NCBI GenBank assembly: GCA_907165065.1
Contig: OU015534.1
Location: 15,135,686-15,199,685 of the forward strand
DNA length: 64,000 bases
Source of the DNA: Caprimulgus europaeus
Taxonomy: Eukaryota > Chordata > Aves > Caprimulgiformes > Caprimulgidae
Direction of reading: 5' to 3'
Both the position numbers and the translations under genes were made by a program. A model generated the notes under the pieces. That model was not told where the DNA came from, did not search any database, and saw only the letters and a program-made list of their open reading frames with translations. Of the stretch, positions 36,421 to 47,747 are shown one piece after another (the first letter of the stretch is position 1; each line of letters begins with the position of its first letter).

Positions 36421-37039
36421 GCTCAGCTTCCTCATTTTGTCTCTGGTGCCTTGTAGTTCAATTTATAGGCGGAAATAAAGACTTGTTGGAACTTGCCTCC
36501 TTCCCCCAAGGGTAATCTTAATCCAAACCCAAGGGCAGAATATGGGGCCAACCTCCAGGCTTTTTCTCCCAAGAGCTGATGTATCAGAAGATATTCCTTA
36601 TAAGTCATATCACTGTCATTGAATAAAAATCAATTTGCACTATCAACAGCAGATTTCCAGCATGGAGAGATTCACAAGGATATCTGAAAAGGGAGTACAC
36701 TGTTTTTCTTTCTGATAAAAATGGAAGGAGAAAAAAAACCCCAAAAAATCTCCAAAACACCAAGTAAACAGAAAATTACAAACCGACACAGTACAAATAG
36801 AAATATGTTTGCATTAATTAATTTCTGTATCCTTCTACACATTCATATTTAGCAGTTATATCCACCTTATACTATCAATACAATATATCAGATATTATAA
36901 AAAACCTAGAAAATCTTCTATGTTTACAATAAAAGAATATTATGTGAAAAACAAAATTTGTCCATTTTGGATAGAATAGGGGATTAGTAATTTTTTTTTT
37001 TCCTCCCTTTGTATCGAAGTTTTAGATCTGCTTTATACT
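36421..37039. other. No gene recognised; gap between two LINE fragments
   Basis: About 620 bases with no recognisable repeat. It includes an A/C-rich patch near 36730-36760 and T-runs near 36992. It separates two old same-strand LINE fragments. I found no terminal repeats that would identify it as an inserted element. Confidence 0.5.
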
Positions 37040-37485
37040 AACAGTATCCTGACCTGGCTCTGCATTACTTTAGTCAGAATGTCTGCCTTAGCATTACTTA
37101 AAACAACTTCATTGAGAATTAAACCATTGCTGAGCTCTCAAAAATACATACAGGGCAATTTCAAGTTCAGTTAGCAACTGGGAGCTCAGGACATGACTGT
37201 GTCATCAGAATAAAAATGAACATTTCAGTCAGTGCACTGACTTGTCAGTTCATTTACAGAGATCATAAATAACAACGGTCCAAGGATAGATCCCTGAGGT
37301 ACTTCTGTAATGACATCCATTAAATCTGACATGATGCTATTTAATAACACAAGCTGTATGTACCCTTCTAAGTAGCTAGCACCCAGTTAATTACAGATGA
37401 TTCCATACCTAATCTACTCAATTTATCCTGTAAAGGAATATAATTTACGAAATAGATAATAAAAAACAAATTTAAATGCGCTCCA
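37040..37485 (-). mobile_element. Old LINE RT fragment, L2/Rex1-like catalytic box
   Basis: On the minus strand, 37302-37267 reads VPQGSILGPLLF. In the same frame 25 codons on, 37215-37192 reads FYSDDTVM, the position of the catalytic YADDTV box. One stop lies between them. Upstream are SYLEGYIQLVLLNS (matching SYL--R-Q-V) and, nearer 37470, a decayed LFRKLYSF (like DF-KAFDSV). The YxDDTV wording is more like L2, L3 or Rex1-type elements of the Jockey/CR1 group than the FADDTKL of avian CR1. The first catalytic-box residue after Y is Ser in place of Ala. Further stops show it is a long-dead fossil. The fold assignment is firm; the clade is tentative. Confidence 0.72.
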
Positions 37486-40400
37486 TACACATCCTCTGGA
37501 AACAACTTGCACTTAATCTGCAGTGTTTAAAAGCATCCGATTTCTCATTCTGAATTAACCATAAACATTCTATTATTCTGCTTGAGAGTCCCTTATTGGC
37601 ATGGCAAACTAATACAGCATCCAGTTCTCATGCTGCTGAACTGCCAGCAAGGAGTGCTCCATGGCAGCACACCTAAACTAGATTACTGGTGTTCAAACTG
37701 TGCCTCTTCAAGATGTGCTATGCAGTTTCTGAGTAATCTGCAAGTCTGAGCAGGACAAGCCTGGCTTCAGCCGAGTCTTACTCAGTCTAGATGCAGTCTG
37801 TGCCTCCACACTTCTCCCCAGGGAACAGTGAAAAATGCTGATGAACATACTGGTGCTAAGAGGGCATCAATGCTTCTTTTGGAGATGAAGAAAAGGAGCT
37901 GACATGATTTCCAGTGACAACCAGAAAGTGCGAAAGAGGGAGAAAGGTGAGAAAGAGAGGGGGATTGGAGATACTGCCTTGGTGCACTCTCCCACTTAAG
38001 AATGAAGAGAGAGTAGGATGTCTCCATAGCAACCATCAGAAAGCATGGTAAAGCAGAGAGCAACAATGATTATAATAAGATTAGAAGAGGTCACACAGAT
38101 CATCAAATAGTCCCCCAAAATCTCAGGCAATCACATAATAATAGCCACTTAGTCTAGAAACGCTCCTTGGAACAAGTACTCCACATCCACACATCACAAA
38201 CTTCTTCCCAACTTATGTCTAATTTAAGATTTGCAGTTTAAAATTTAAAAAAAAATATTAATTAGTATACTCTAAAGAAAAGGAGATTCATAGGTACCCT
38301 GTATTCCTGTGAAAGGAAGGAGTCTATTTGCTGCATCTGCTGGGTGATTTTAGGATGAGTACCTCACCTCCTGCTACTGAGCAAGGCAAGCACAACAAAC
38401 CTGCCACATCTGCCCTGAGCAGTCTTATCTTCAGGACAATTACTTCTTGACACCAGATTTAAGAACCATGTTAATCCTTAGGATGTGAGCAAGATTCATC
38501 AGGGAGATTTCTGAACACTAAAAGGAATAACAGTTCAGTCCCTTCTGCATGAACCTTGTCTCTAACAACATATCAGTATGTGGTGATACAAAAGGCACTT
38601 GTTTCTTAAAGAGGTATTGGTGAGAAGGAAAAAAGGCAAGAGGACCCACAAACACCAGGTTTTAGTAGTAACACTCAATTCAATTCCAGAAAGTAGCCAG
38701 ACACTACAGTGGTGAATAAGATATAAGGCTTCCAAGAGAAGGAAAAATTTACTCCTCTCACTAGTGGGAGCTGAAATTTTTCGGAGGGCAGAGAAGGAAC
38801 ATATTCGTGTGCTCCTCCTAATAGCCAGAGGACAGGAGGTAAATCTAGCTGCAACTTGCTAGACAGAATAAAATAAAGATACTCAGTCTGAAACTGAATG
38901 ATGCTCCACAGCTTTAGAAATATGCTGAACATTGTCATTTCCCTCTGATACTGGAAGGAAATGTGGGGGAGGCAAGAGTGCTTGTAGCTTAATGCACTTA
39001 CACTTGTTATTTAGAGACCAGCGACTTTTAATTTTCAAATGCACTCCCATGGTTATATATTGCTTTCAAACCACAGTGGTAACAAAGCAGACAATGTACA
39101 GTATAAGTCTCCACTAAACTGACACTGACCTGAGCTGCAGTTCAGGGTGAAAATCTATTACTAATCTGTGTATGCTCCTTGTGACTGGGGCTAGGAAATA
39201 ACGACTCTTTTCTTACCTACATTCCTATTCACCACACCTTATTAGAGAGGATACTTTATGTTTCAGAACTGCAGGTTTCACAAGATCCTGAAGAATTTCA
39301 GTGCCCAAATAAATAAACAGAAAAGTCACGTATATTATTTATGGACTTGTAGGACAGATATTGAATTGGCATTCTTACATTGCGTCATGGTTTGTGCTGC
39401 ATTTTGTTGCTGTTGCAACAGTTTCTTCAATAGCAGGTTATGTTTAATTGGGCAATCTGCATACCCGTTATGCCTGTCATAGTGCTACCTGTGACACTTC
39501 CTTCAGGAGTGACTTGAAAGTGCAAGTTATACTCACATTGTAATTTCTGAGTACAGGACACTCAGGAAAGGCAGCTCAGCTGAAAGTCTGAAGTCAGTAT
39601 GCATAAGATAAAATTTTCCTACCCCTGTGTGACATGCAGCTAAGTTTTATGGCTGCTTTACTCCAGAATGAGATAATCCACATGGTAAAATCAATTTAAG
39701 TTGATTTGCCTTAACCTTCCTAAGTCCTTCTACAGATAACAGACTTAATTTGTGTTTTACCGACTCTGCCCTTCCTTCTTCTGCAGGTGTCTGTCTCAGG
39801 CTTTTGTGTGTCAGCTATTTGAAGCACCATTCCTATATCTGTTTTCTTTCTGCTGATACTTTCTACAGCTGTGGCAGATTGCATTGTTTTTCCTTTCCTA
39901 TTGAAGGGTGGGGGGTGAAATCCGACATGTTAGCTTCTTTACAGTATGCTTGGCAGCAAGGCATACGTGCTTCTGGATCCCACGCTATTTTCTTCATCCC
40001 CTGTTTTACTGTTTGTAACAGATGTTTTCTCTGGCCTTTGCCTCTTCCTGTCACAGAGCCCCTTGCTTACACTGGGACGTTTTTACCCTGTCATTTCAAA
40101 GTCTCCAACAGCTTCTTCTGCCAACATTAATGTCATTATATGTGCTAACAAATATGTTGCACAAGTGTACAGGCATGTATGATATGTATCCCAGCCACTG
40201 TCATTGCACCAAAGGCTTATGGCTGCCACTGAAGTAGAAAGCCCAAACAACACCTTTGTCCCATTCATGCATTACATCAACACTGTGAACATTCAGGTGC
40301 AAAGCCAAAAAAACTCATCTCACTTTGTAATCACTCCTACAATATTTTCTCAGTAGGAACTATTTTCCTTCTCTTTTTTTTCATTTTGTTCAGTAGAGAA

Positions 40401-43400
40401 GGAAGTATTTCCAGTTCCATAGTGGTTAACCAAGGGATAAGTTACTAATGAGGGGCAAAGCGGGATCCATAGTACGCCTGGATAACGAGAGGAGTGTTGT
40501 TGCTTTATCTTTCCCTTTAATACTCTCTCTTTAACAGAAAAGCACATAGTGGAAGTTCAATATACAGCCTTGAGCTTTAAACTTCTGCTTGTCCTACAGG
40601 GAATTTCCTGCCCTGTTGGGTGAATTCCACTTAATAATACTGAATTCCTGTAACAGAACAATTCCTTCCTGTGGGAATTTAAAGACTTAAAGACTGTTTG
40701 TTATATTTTAACTGGTGATTTTCCCTGCAGCTTCAATTGTATTTGGTTTAATTTAATAGAAAATATTTATTCTCTTGTATTTTTTTTCCACAGTCATCTT
40801 CATTCACTTCTACCTTTCCCACAAAGATAGGAAAAGTTACTTTCAGTTTGTATTATCTAACCAATATGTAGGATGCACTTAAACCCCCCCACAGAGAGGT
40901 GTTATTTGCAAAATGTATTACTTTTTCTTTTCTTCAAACACTGCATGTAATCTCTCCCTTGCTCAAGTCTCTCCGGTGTGACATAGGTAAATTTCACAAT
41001 AACAAAGTGAGCTCAAACACCACCTCATTGTACATTATATGTCCTATGGGAGACTTTGCCTCATATATGGTTATTTTGGACCCCTAACAAAACAAGCACC
41101 ACAGCTCTACACAAATAAATTTGTGTACTCTTGTTCCAGTTAAATATTTTTCCTACTCCTAAAATAAGAGATCTGGAGGTATTTTAATATTAAATTAATA
41201 TTTCCACGTGGCCTAAGAAGCAGAACATGGTTAGTAAATCCATGGCTCTTGAACCGTGCACAATTTACAAACAGTTCATGTGGTCCCAGCTCAGACCTTG
41301 TGTAGCCAGCAGTGGAACACAGGAGCTGCTGGGGAACACAAAACCCCAGTCCGGGGAAGAAACAAGCCAACAAACAGGGAGTATGGAGCTCAGTGCTGCT
41401 AGTTCACCCTGGGACCTCAATGGACACCTTGCAACGCAGCAGGACAAACTAGCTCTGAGCAGGCATGAGACAAGATGGGAAAGGAACTGTATGGTTGAAA
41501 GAGATACACCCATACATCACGTATATTAGACGAGTTCTTAGGGCCAAGCCAGTTTATGTTAGGGCAAAACATGTCCCCATAAGCAGATTCTTACTGCAAG
41601 GCTTTCTGGATCACACCCTTCCCTGTTTTAATTTAATGCCGGAAATATTTGTCTGCATAAAGGAATGTTTGTTCAAGGAAAATATTTATGTAATCTAAAA
41701 CAATGTATTACAAACATAATTAAAGTTATAATGCAAAGTTCTAAATGTCCTCATTCTCTTTTCAGTTCCACATGTGCAAATGTGAATTAACTGAAATAGT
41801 ATTATTACCACCAGAGAAACTTCTCTAACCTAAAAAGAAGGATTCAGCCATAAATTATTTGCATACCTCTAAAAACATATATGATAAAAGCAAAGTGCAT
41901 CACAATATTAATGTTTTACTTACACTGCACTTAGCACTATACGTATTTCTATTTAAAATATATTCAGCTGCTAATAAAATATGACCAAGTAATAAATATG
42001 TAGGTTATCTGATAAAACATATTTGAATCTCTACTTAAATATTTTAACTCTTAATTGAGATATTAACTAAAGCCAAAGATCTAAAAATCCACGCACTTCA
42101 AAGGAGATTGATTTTTGACACTAATTCTGTAGCCTAGGACCATCTTTGAGGTATGTAACCAAATTCTTTGATGATATCTTTCAAAATGCTACTTGGAGCC
42201 AAACATTTGCACAATGTACATAATGATTTTTTTTTTTTTTGGTAAACTACATTTTTACACCCTGGCAGTTTGTTAAAAAGAAAAAACAAACACAAACAGT
42301 CCTTAATAGAGTTGGTAACCAAAGCACAGCAATCTTATAACACAGATTAACATATAAAGCGTTATAGTATATTTTGTCTCTTAATCGGTAGTACAGAATA
42401 ATATGGACCACCTTATTGTTATATAACATTATATTTTTACCAGGTAGATGTGCTCAGTGATATAATAGTTTTTCCATCTGTAACTTCTTTGATTCTAATG
42501 AATGCAATCATTTTAGTTAAATGCTACAAGTAAAAGCACAGTATAACACTTCAAATTGAAGAAACCATTTTCAACATATGGCATAAAGTTTTGTATTTGG
42601 TCCAGACCAACAACAACAAAAAAAAAGTGTTTTATTTAATATTTGAGGTTGTAAGACATTTTTATTACCATGTAAAGTTTCAGAAACATTTCTGAACTAT
42701 AGAAATCAGTTTCAAATTAACAACTGAGGTTCTGGATCCACTTCAAGGCTATCAAAAATAAAATAATACTTGCAGTTTAGATCTCTCTGAAGGCTGTGAA
42801 AATCCTTTGATATTTTCACTTTGAAAATAGTTGACGCACAAATTTTAACTACAGCACAGATAACCATCTGATGGCTGCTCAGTGGATCATGTGAAATGAA
42901 ATCAGCTTCAATCTGTAATATTTAGGTAGTACTCAGGAGCCACATTACTTAGTAGAAAAACCACAGCACATTTTGTTAACTATGGAAGTATGCATCTTGA
43001 TCTGAATGGCTCAAGTTTCTGGAAGCATTTACTTTCAATATTAGGCATGCCTACATGCTTTCCGAATTATTAGCAGTTTAGACTACGCAAACACAACTTC
43101 ATCTTATTTGCATATTCATCCCCACATATTTTAAAATTGTTCCCTTAGTAACTGTATCCTGATGAAAAACGCAGACTTCTTCCTTGCAGACCAAACAAGA
43201 AAACAAGCCACCAGTTAACATCTGCCTGCATGACATTATATAGATTTAAAAAATATAAAAAATTACTTGGTAAACAAAACAACGTGAGAAACAAAACTAT
43301 TAGCAGGTGTTTTACCATTGACGATCATTGTCTATATGGTGAAAAACTCCCTTTTCTAGCAATAGCTATAAATATGAACTTCAGAAGAGATTCACCATTA

Positions 43401-44650
43401 TTATGGAGAGAGGGAAGAAACTAAAAAAAGATATATATTGTTCTCATTCTAAGATATTATATTGAAGATTAACTTTATTTGTATTTTAATATCTCTGGGT
43501 GCATTGTCATTTACTTCTTTTTTTTAAATGTATGTTATGCCAATATAGTTTAAAGAAAATAAATTATTTGCACCCAATTTAAAGTCCCTTTATTGCCTAG
43601 TAATAGAAAGTAGTCCAAATCTAAATGGGAACTGGGTCACTGCCCTGTAAAACCGTATTACCTCCAAATTATAGAATCTTTAGATTTGTACAGAAAGGAC
43701 TGCAATACAGTCCAATTTGAATAGAAATACTCTACTCTCACTTATTTTCCTCCTCTTTTTCATACATGCAAAAGCCTACACAATGGACAGGAGTGGTGAA
43801 GCAGACCTTTGAAAGCTAACTTTTAAAAAAGAAGTAAGCAATAAATATACATTTAAGAGTGAGAAGCATTTGAGGCCCAAGTACAGGAATCAAAAGGAGG
43901 TTAAGATCAGTATGCCATCTTGCTATTTTGTATCCAGTCTCAATTTAAATCTCAAGAGATGCAATGGACACTGTGTTTCTAGAGAAATTAATTGTGGAAA
44001 ATAAGGTTGGGAGCTTCAGAAGAAACTTCAGCTCCTCTAACGTGCCTTGGCTGAAGATATACCTTATGTGTCTGCAACCATCTTCTCTGGCACTCTCCTT
44101 TCTTTTATCAGGTTTTTTTAATTTTTATTTTCTTTTTCAGCACTGATTTTAATTTATAATTTTATAGGAGCTAAATTATTGTGCTGAATAGGGATACTTA
44201 AATAGCTGATATTCAAACTATTGTTGCAATGTTTTTAGCTATCAAACATAAACACTTTGTCTCTGCACTATGTTTTGATTGACACTCTGCAGTGTCAATA
44301 ACACTGTGCTGAACTGTTCTCATTCATGATTGTGTCCTTTGCAACCATAAAGGTTGGAAAAATTCTGAGGACAGAAAAGGCTAGTAAAGGGGAATAATCA
44401 CACCCTTTTCCATCTTCAGTAGTTGCTAACTTGGTTATTTCTCATTCTAGAGGTAAGGCTTGATTTACTATTCCCAAGTTACAGCTAATTTCTCCATTAT
44501 TAGATCTGGCGTGGTACTGGATGAGTAACTGAAGGATTCTGTGTGCCTAAAAGATACCTGACCAAGGTGCAGACAAGCTTGCTGCCCATAAACTATTTCA
44601 GAGAGGTATCCACTGAGGCTAAACAGACTGTACAGAAAACTCAAGCCAAG
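37486..44650. other. 7 kb without a recognised gene
   Basis: Several overlapping frames cluster at 39750-40268 (126 codons plus, others on both strands), and frames also overlap at 41227-41529. None shows a domain I know. A T-run lies at 42227-42240. A 9-bp-arm hairpin lies at 44278-44299. At 43671-43720 a short stretch vaguely resembles a CR1 end but is too weak to call. Confidence 0.5.
38331..38390 (+). mobile_element. Possible MIR core fragment
   Basis: TGGGTGATTTTAGG and then AGTACCTCACCTCC are ordered like the MIR core (GTGTGACCTTGGGCAAGT, then CACTTAACCTCT). The match is only about two thirds of positions over 50 bases, judged by eye. No A or B box is recognisable upstream, so it may be chance. 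Confidence 0.3.
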
Positions 44651-45219
44651 ATCATAGAATCACAGGATGGTTTGGGTTGGAAGGGACCTTAAAGATCATC
44701 TAGTTCCAACCCCCCTGCCATCAGCAGGGACACCTTCCACTAGACCAGGTTGCTCAAAGCCTCATCCAACCTGGCCTTGAGCACTTCCAGAGAGGGGCAT
44801 CCACAACCTCCTTGGGCAACCTGTTCCAGTGTCTCACCACCCACACAGTAAAGAATTTCTTCCTAATATCTAATCTAAGCCTACCCTCTTTCAGCTTAAA
44901 ATCATTTCCCCTTGTCCTGTCATTAACTGACCTTATGAAAAGTCCCTCCCCAGCTTTCCTGTAGGCGCCCTTCAGGCACTGGAAGGCCGCTATAAGATCT
45001 CCTCGGGGCCTTCTCTTCTCCAGGCTGAACAGCCCCAACTCTTTCAGCCTGTCCCCATAGGAAAGGTGCTTCAGCCCTTGCATCATCCTCGTGGCCCTTC
45101 TCTGGACTCCTTCTAACTGGTTGATGTCTCTCTCGTGCTGGGGGCTCCAGAACTGGATGCAGTACTCCAGGTGGGGCCTTACAAGAGCAGAGTACAGAGG
45201 GAGAATCACCTCCCTCGAC
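44651..45219 (-). mobile_element. CR1 LINE 3' end with partial RT frame
   Basis: On the minus strand a 155-codon frame (45221-44754) encodes the C-terminal CR1 RT region: [67 protein letters not shown] and [15 protein letters not shown]. About one base has been lost near 44798, which shifts the last codons (WKCSRPGW appears where [11 protein letters not shown] is expected). The 3' end at 44651 has the tail repeat and the GTTGGAACTAGATGATC block, here in reverse. The nearly intact frame suggests this is one of the younger CR1 copies in the window. It is 5'-truncated without catalytic boxes and cannot move itself. Confidence 0.96.
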
Positions 45220-46820
45220 AACCCATTAATGTTTTAGGATGTAGGTCCAGTTTGATGGGTGAAGGCCAAGCACTCCTTTTGAGACCCAAACAACTATCTG
45301 TGCACAACAGTGCAGTCAATCTCTGTGCCTCACGTCCCTGCCTGCAAGTGGAGAAGACTACTCCTCACCTCACAAGGCTGCTGTGAGTATACCTCTGTTC
45401 ACTGTTTTCACACCTTGCTGTATCACAGTTACAGAGGAGAGGGAGGCAAGACCTGTAACAACATCTGGCAGATGACATGGATAATAAGTCAGCGTTCCCA
45501 CCACAATTCAGCATCAGTTCTTTGGAGACTACATTCACTCTAAGTGATCCTGAGTTTAACAGTCACAAACATTAGATTACTAAAAAAAGTCAAACAGGAA
45601 AAGGAGGCTGAGTGAACTAACAGGAGTTTCTTCTCATAGTGAAGATACACTGATGTACTGGCATGAAAGGAAAAGACAGAGAAGGGAATCCAAAACACCA
45701 AATTGTTTTCAAAAATATATTTTCATGTGTGCCTCTGCAGGAGAAACCTTTTCAGCATTCATGTGTTAAGCTTTGTTTAGAGTCTGGACAGTTGTGTCCA
45801 CGTTCACTTGCAAATAAAATATTATTTATGGGAAGATCTTGCAAATATTTACTACTGAACATATGGGTGAATGTTCAGCTGTTATAAATCAGCTGAACCA
45901 CCAATCTCATTTACATTATCTGATGCTTCAGTTTGTTATGCTTATTACACTAGGGACCCATTCATATGGATAGGATTTACCCTGGTAACAATCCATAGAT
46001 TGGTTAATCCAATCTACAGGTTGGTGTTGATTGCAGAATTCCTCTCCGACTTATGCTTTGTGCAATGTAGAGCCTTAAACTGTCATTTAATCAATATTTT
46101 GTTATGTTTCATATACAGATTTAAGATTATCATAAAGTTCCTGATATTTTCATAGAAATCAAATGAGAAGTTACAATATCTGTTTGTTTTAATTACACAA
46201 ACAGCAACATGAAGTACTCAGCAATGCACACCCTAGGCTATAAAGGTGTGAGCCATAGCATAACTCTGAGCACTTCCTAGGAAGGGCAGTAATTCTTTGG
46301 CTGCCATTCAGGACACTCAACACCTCATAGGATTTACTCAGCAATCTTGGTATGGAATCAACAGCTTCACAGAATATACTAACATTGTGTGTGTTTCTGG
46401 AACAAGAGAGACTGGAAGCACTTTTTCCTTACAAACCCACTTTGTCAAAAGAGTGAAGTGTTTTCATTTGTGTGAAGAGCTTTGGTAAAGTTTTTTCACT
46501 GTAATACTTTTAAGGGTCAATTCCCGTATGTGAATTAGCTTTATATCATTATTTTAAAAAACAAAAACCCAACAAAACTCAGGGTGCATCAGTACCTTGG
46601 TTTGCCTTTCAGCTCTGGATGAAGTGAAAAGGTAAATGAAAAAAGTTACTAATGCAATCTCAAGCAGAAGTTATGCAAGAATGGACACTTCATATCTTTT
46701 AACACTAGTAGCATATATAACCAAAACCAGCAATATTTTATTGCTAGATTTGTCTATCCAATACACAAACAAGTTATTACATAGCATGTAGGATAATTGG
46801 AGGTAAAACCGACTTTTCTT

Positions 46821-46839
46821 CCCCCCCACCCCAGCTCCC
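46821..46839 (-). other. C-rich run; G-quadruplex motif on minus strand
   Basis: The plus strand has C7, C4 and C3 runs at 46821-46839. Read on the minus strand this gives GGG, GGGG and a G7 that can serve as two runs. It is a marginal quadruplex pattern with no promoter context. Confidence 0.4.
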
Positions 46840-47731
46840 TGCCTGTCTTTTTTAATTTTCTCTCAATTACCGTGTTTTCCGTATTGTTTCCTGCAGCATT
46901 TATGGTTTACATTTTGAACTGTGAATCAAATACATTTAAAGTATATTTACCTCTAGGATTTAAAGTTCTTTACTTGTTTGTTTGGATTTTTTTCTTTCTT
47001 TTTCCAGAAAACTATTCAAAGCTGTTGCTCAAGTAAGTAGTAATAAAAGGTAGCAGACAACTGACCTCCTTTACATTTCTGGAAAAGTAATCAGTGACAT
47101 TCTCTAGAGATGTGGAGACATGGGTGATATATTACCTCCTGTAGGTGGTTTAAGAAAGGCATATTTTACAACACCCACACAGTCATAATCAACTTACATA
47201 TTTTAATGTAGAGACAGTATAACAATGTTAAATGGAAATGTGGTTTTTTAAGCAACATATTTCAGTTTTCTTGGACTGATACTGTCTCCTTTAAAACATC
47301 TATTATTATAGACCTAATGTCGCAAAGACAGCTGATGGTGGGGGCAGACATAATCAACTAAGGTTTTCAACACTCCTTATCTCTTCCAACAACCAATAAT
47401 GGTCTCTCTGCTAGGATTTGCAATATGAGAAACAATGTAAACTAGGCACACTCATTTTTCATCTTCTCCTTTGGGGATTTTTGCTTGTCATCATCAGTGC
47501 ATGCATTTACCCCTTCAAAAGTGAGAACTAGAAACTGTCTTTAAAATAATATCTCGGGTAAAATGTTGAAAAGTGTGATTGCCAGCCAGTGATTTCAGCC
47601 AAGACATCTTATTTCCTCTTTTAAGACTAAATCTAAATTTTAAGTATCCTTGAAATCACATTCCTTTCAGTACATACATATTTTTAATAATGGCAAACAT
47701 TTCAGATTTGCCTGTTTTTTCCCATTAAAAG

Positions 47732-47747
47732 AAAAAAAAAAAAAAAA
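47732..47747. repeat. Poly(A) tract
   Basis: Sixteen consecutive As preceded by AAAAG. No recognisable retroposed body is attached. Confidence 0.85.

Noticed and set aside
39750-40268. Cluster of overlapping open frames, up to 126 codons, Cys-rich
   Set aside because: The frames overlap in three or more phases and on both strands, with no family resemblance. The region is pyrimidine-rich, which suppresses stops by composition alone.
43671-43725. TAGAATCTTTAGATTTG...CAGTCCAATTTG, resembling a reversed CR1 end
   Set aside because: Only short words match and the similarity is lost within 50 bases. It could be a very old CR1 but is below what I can support.
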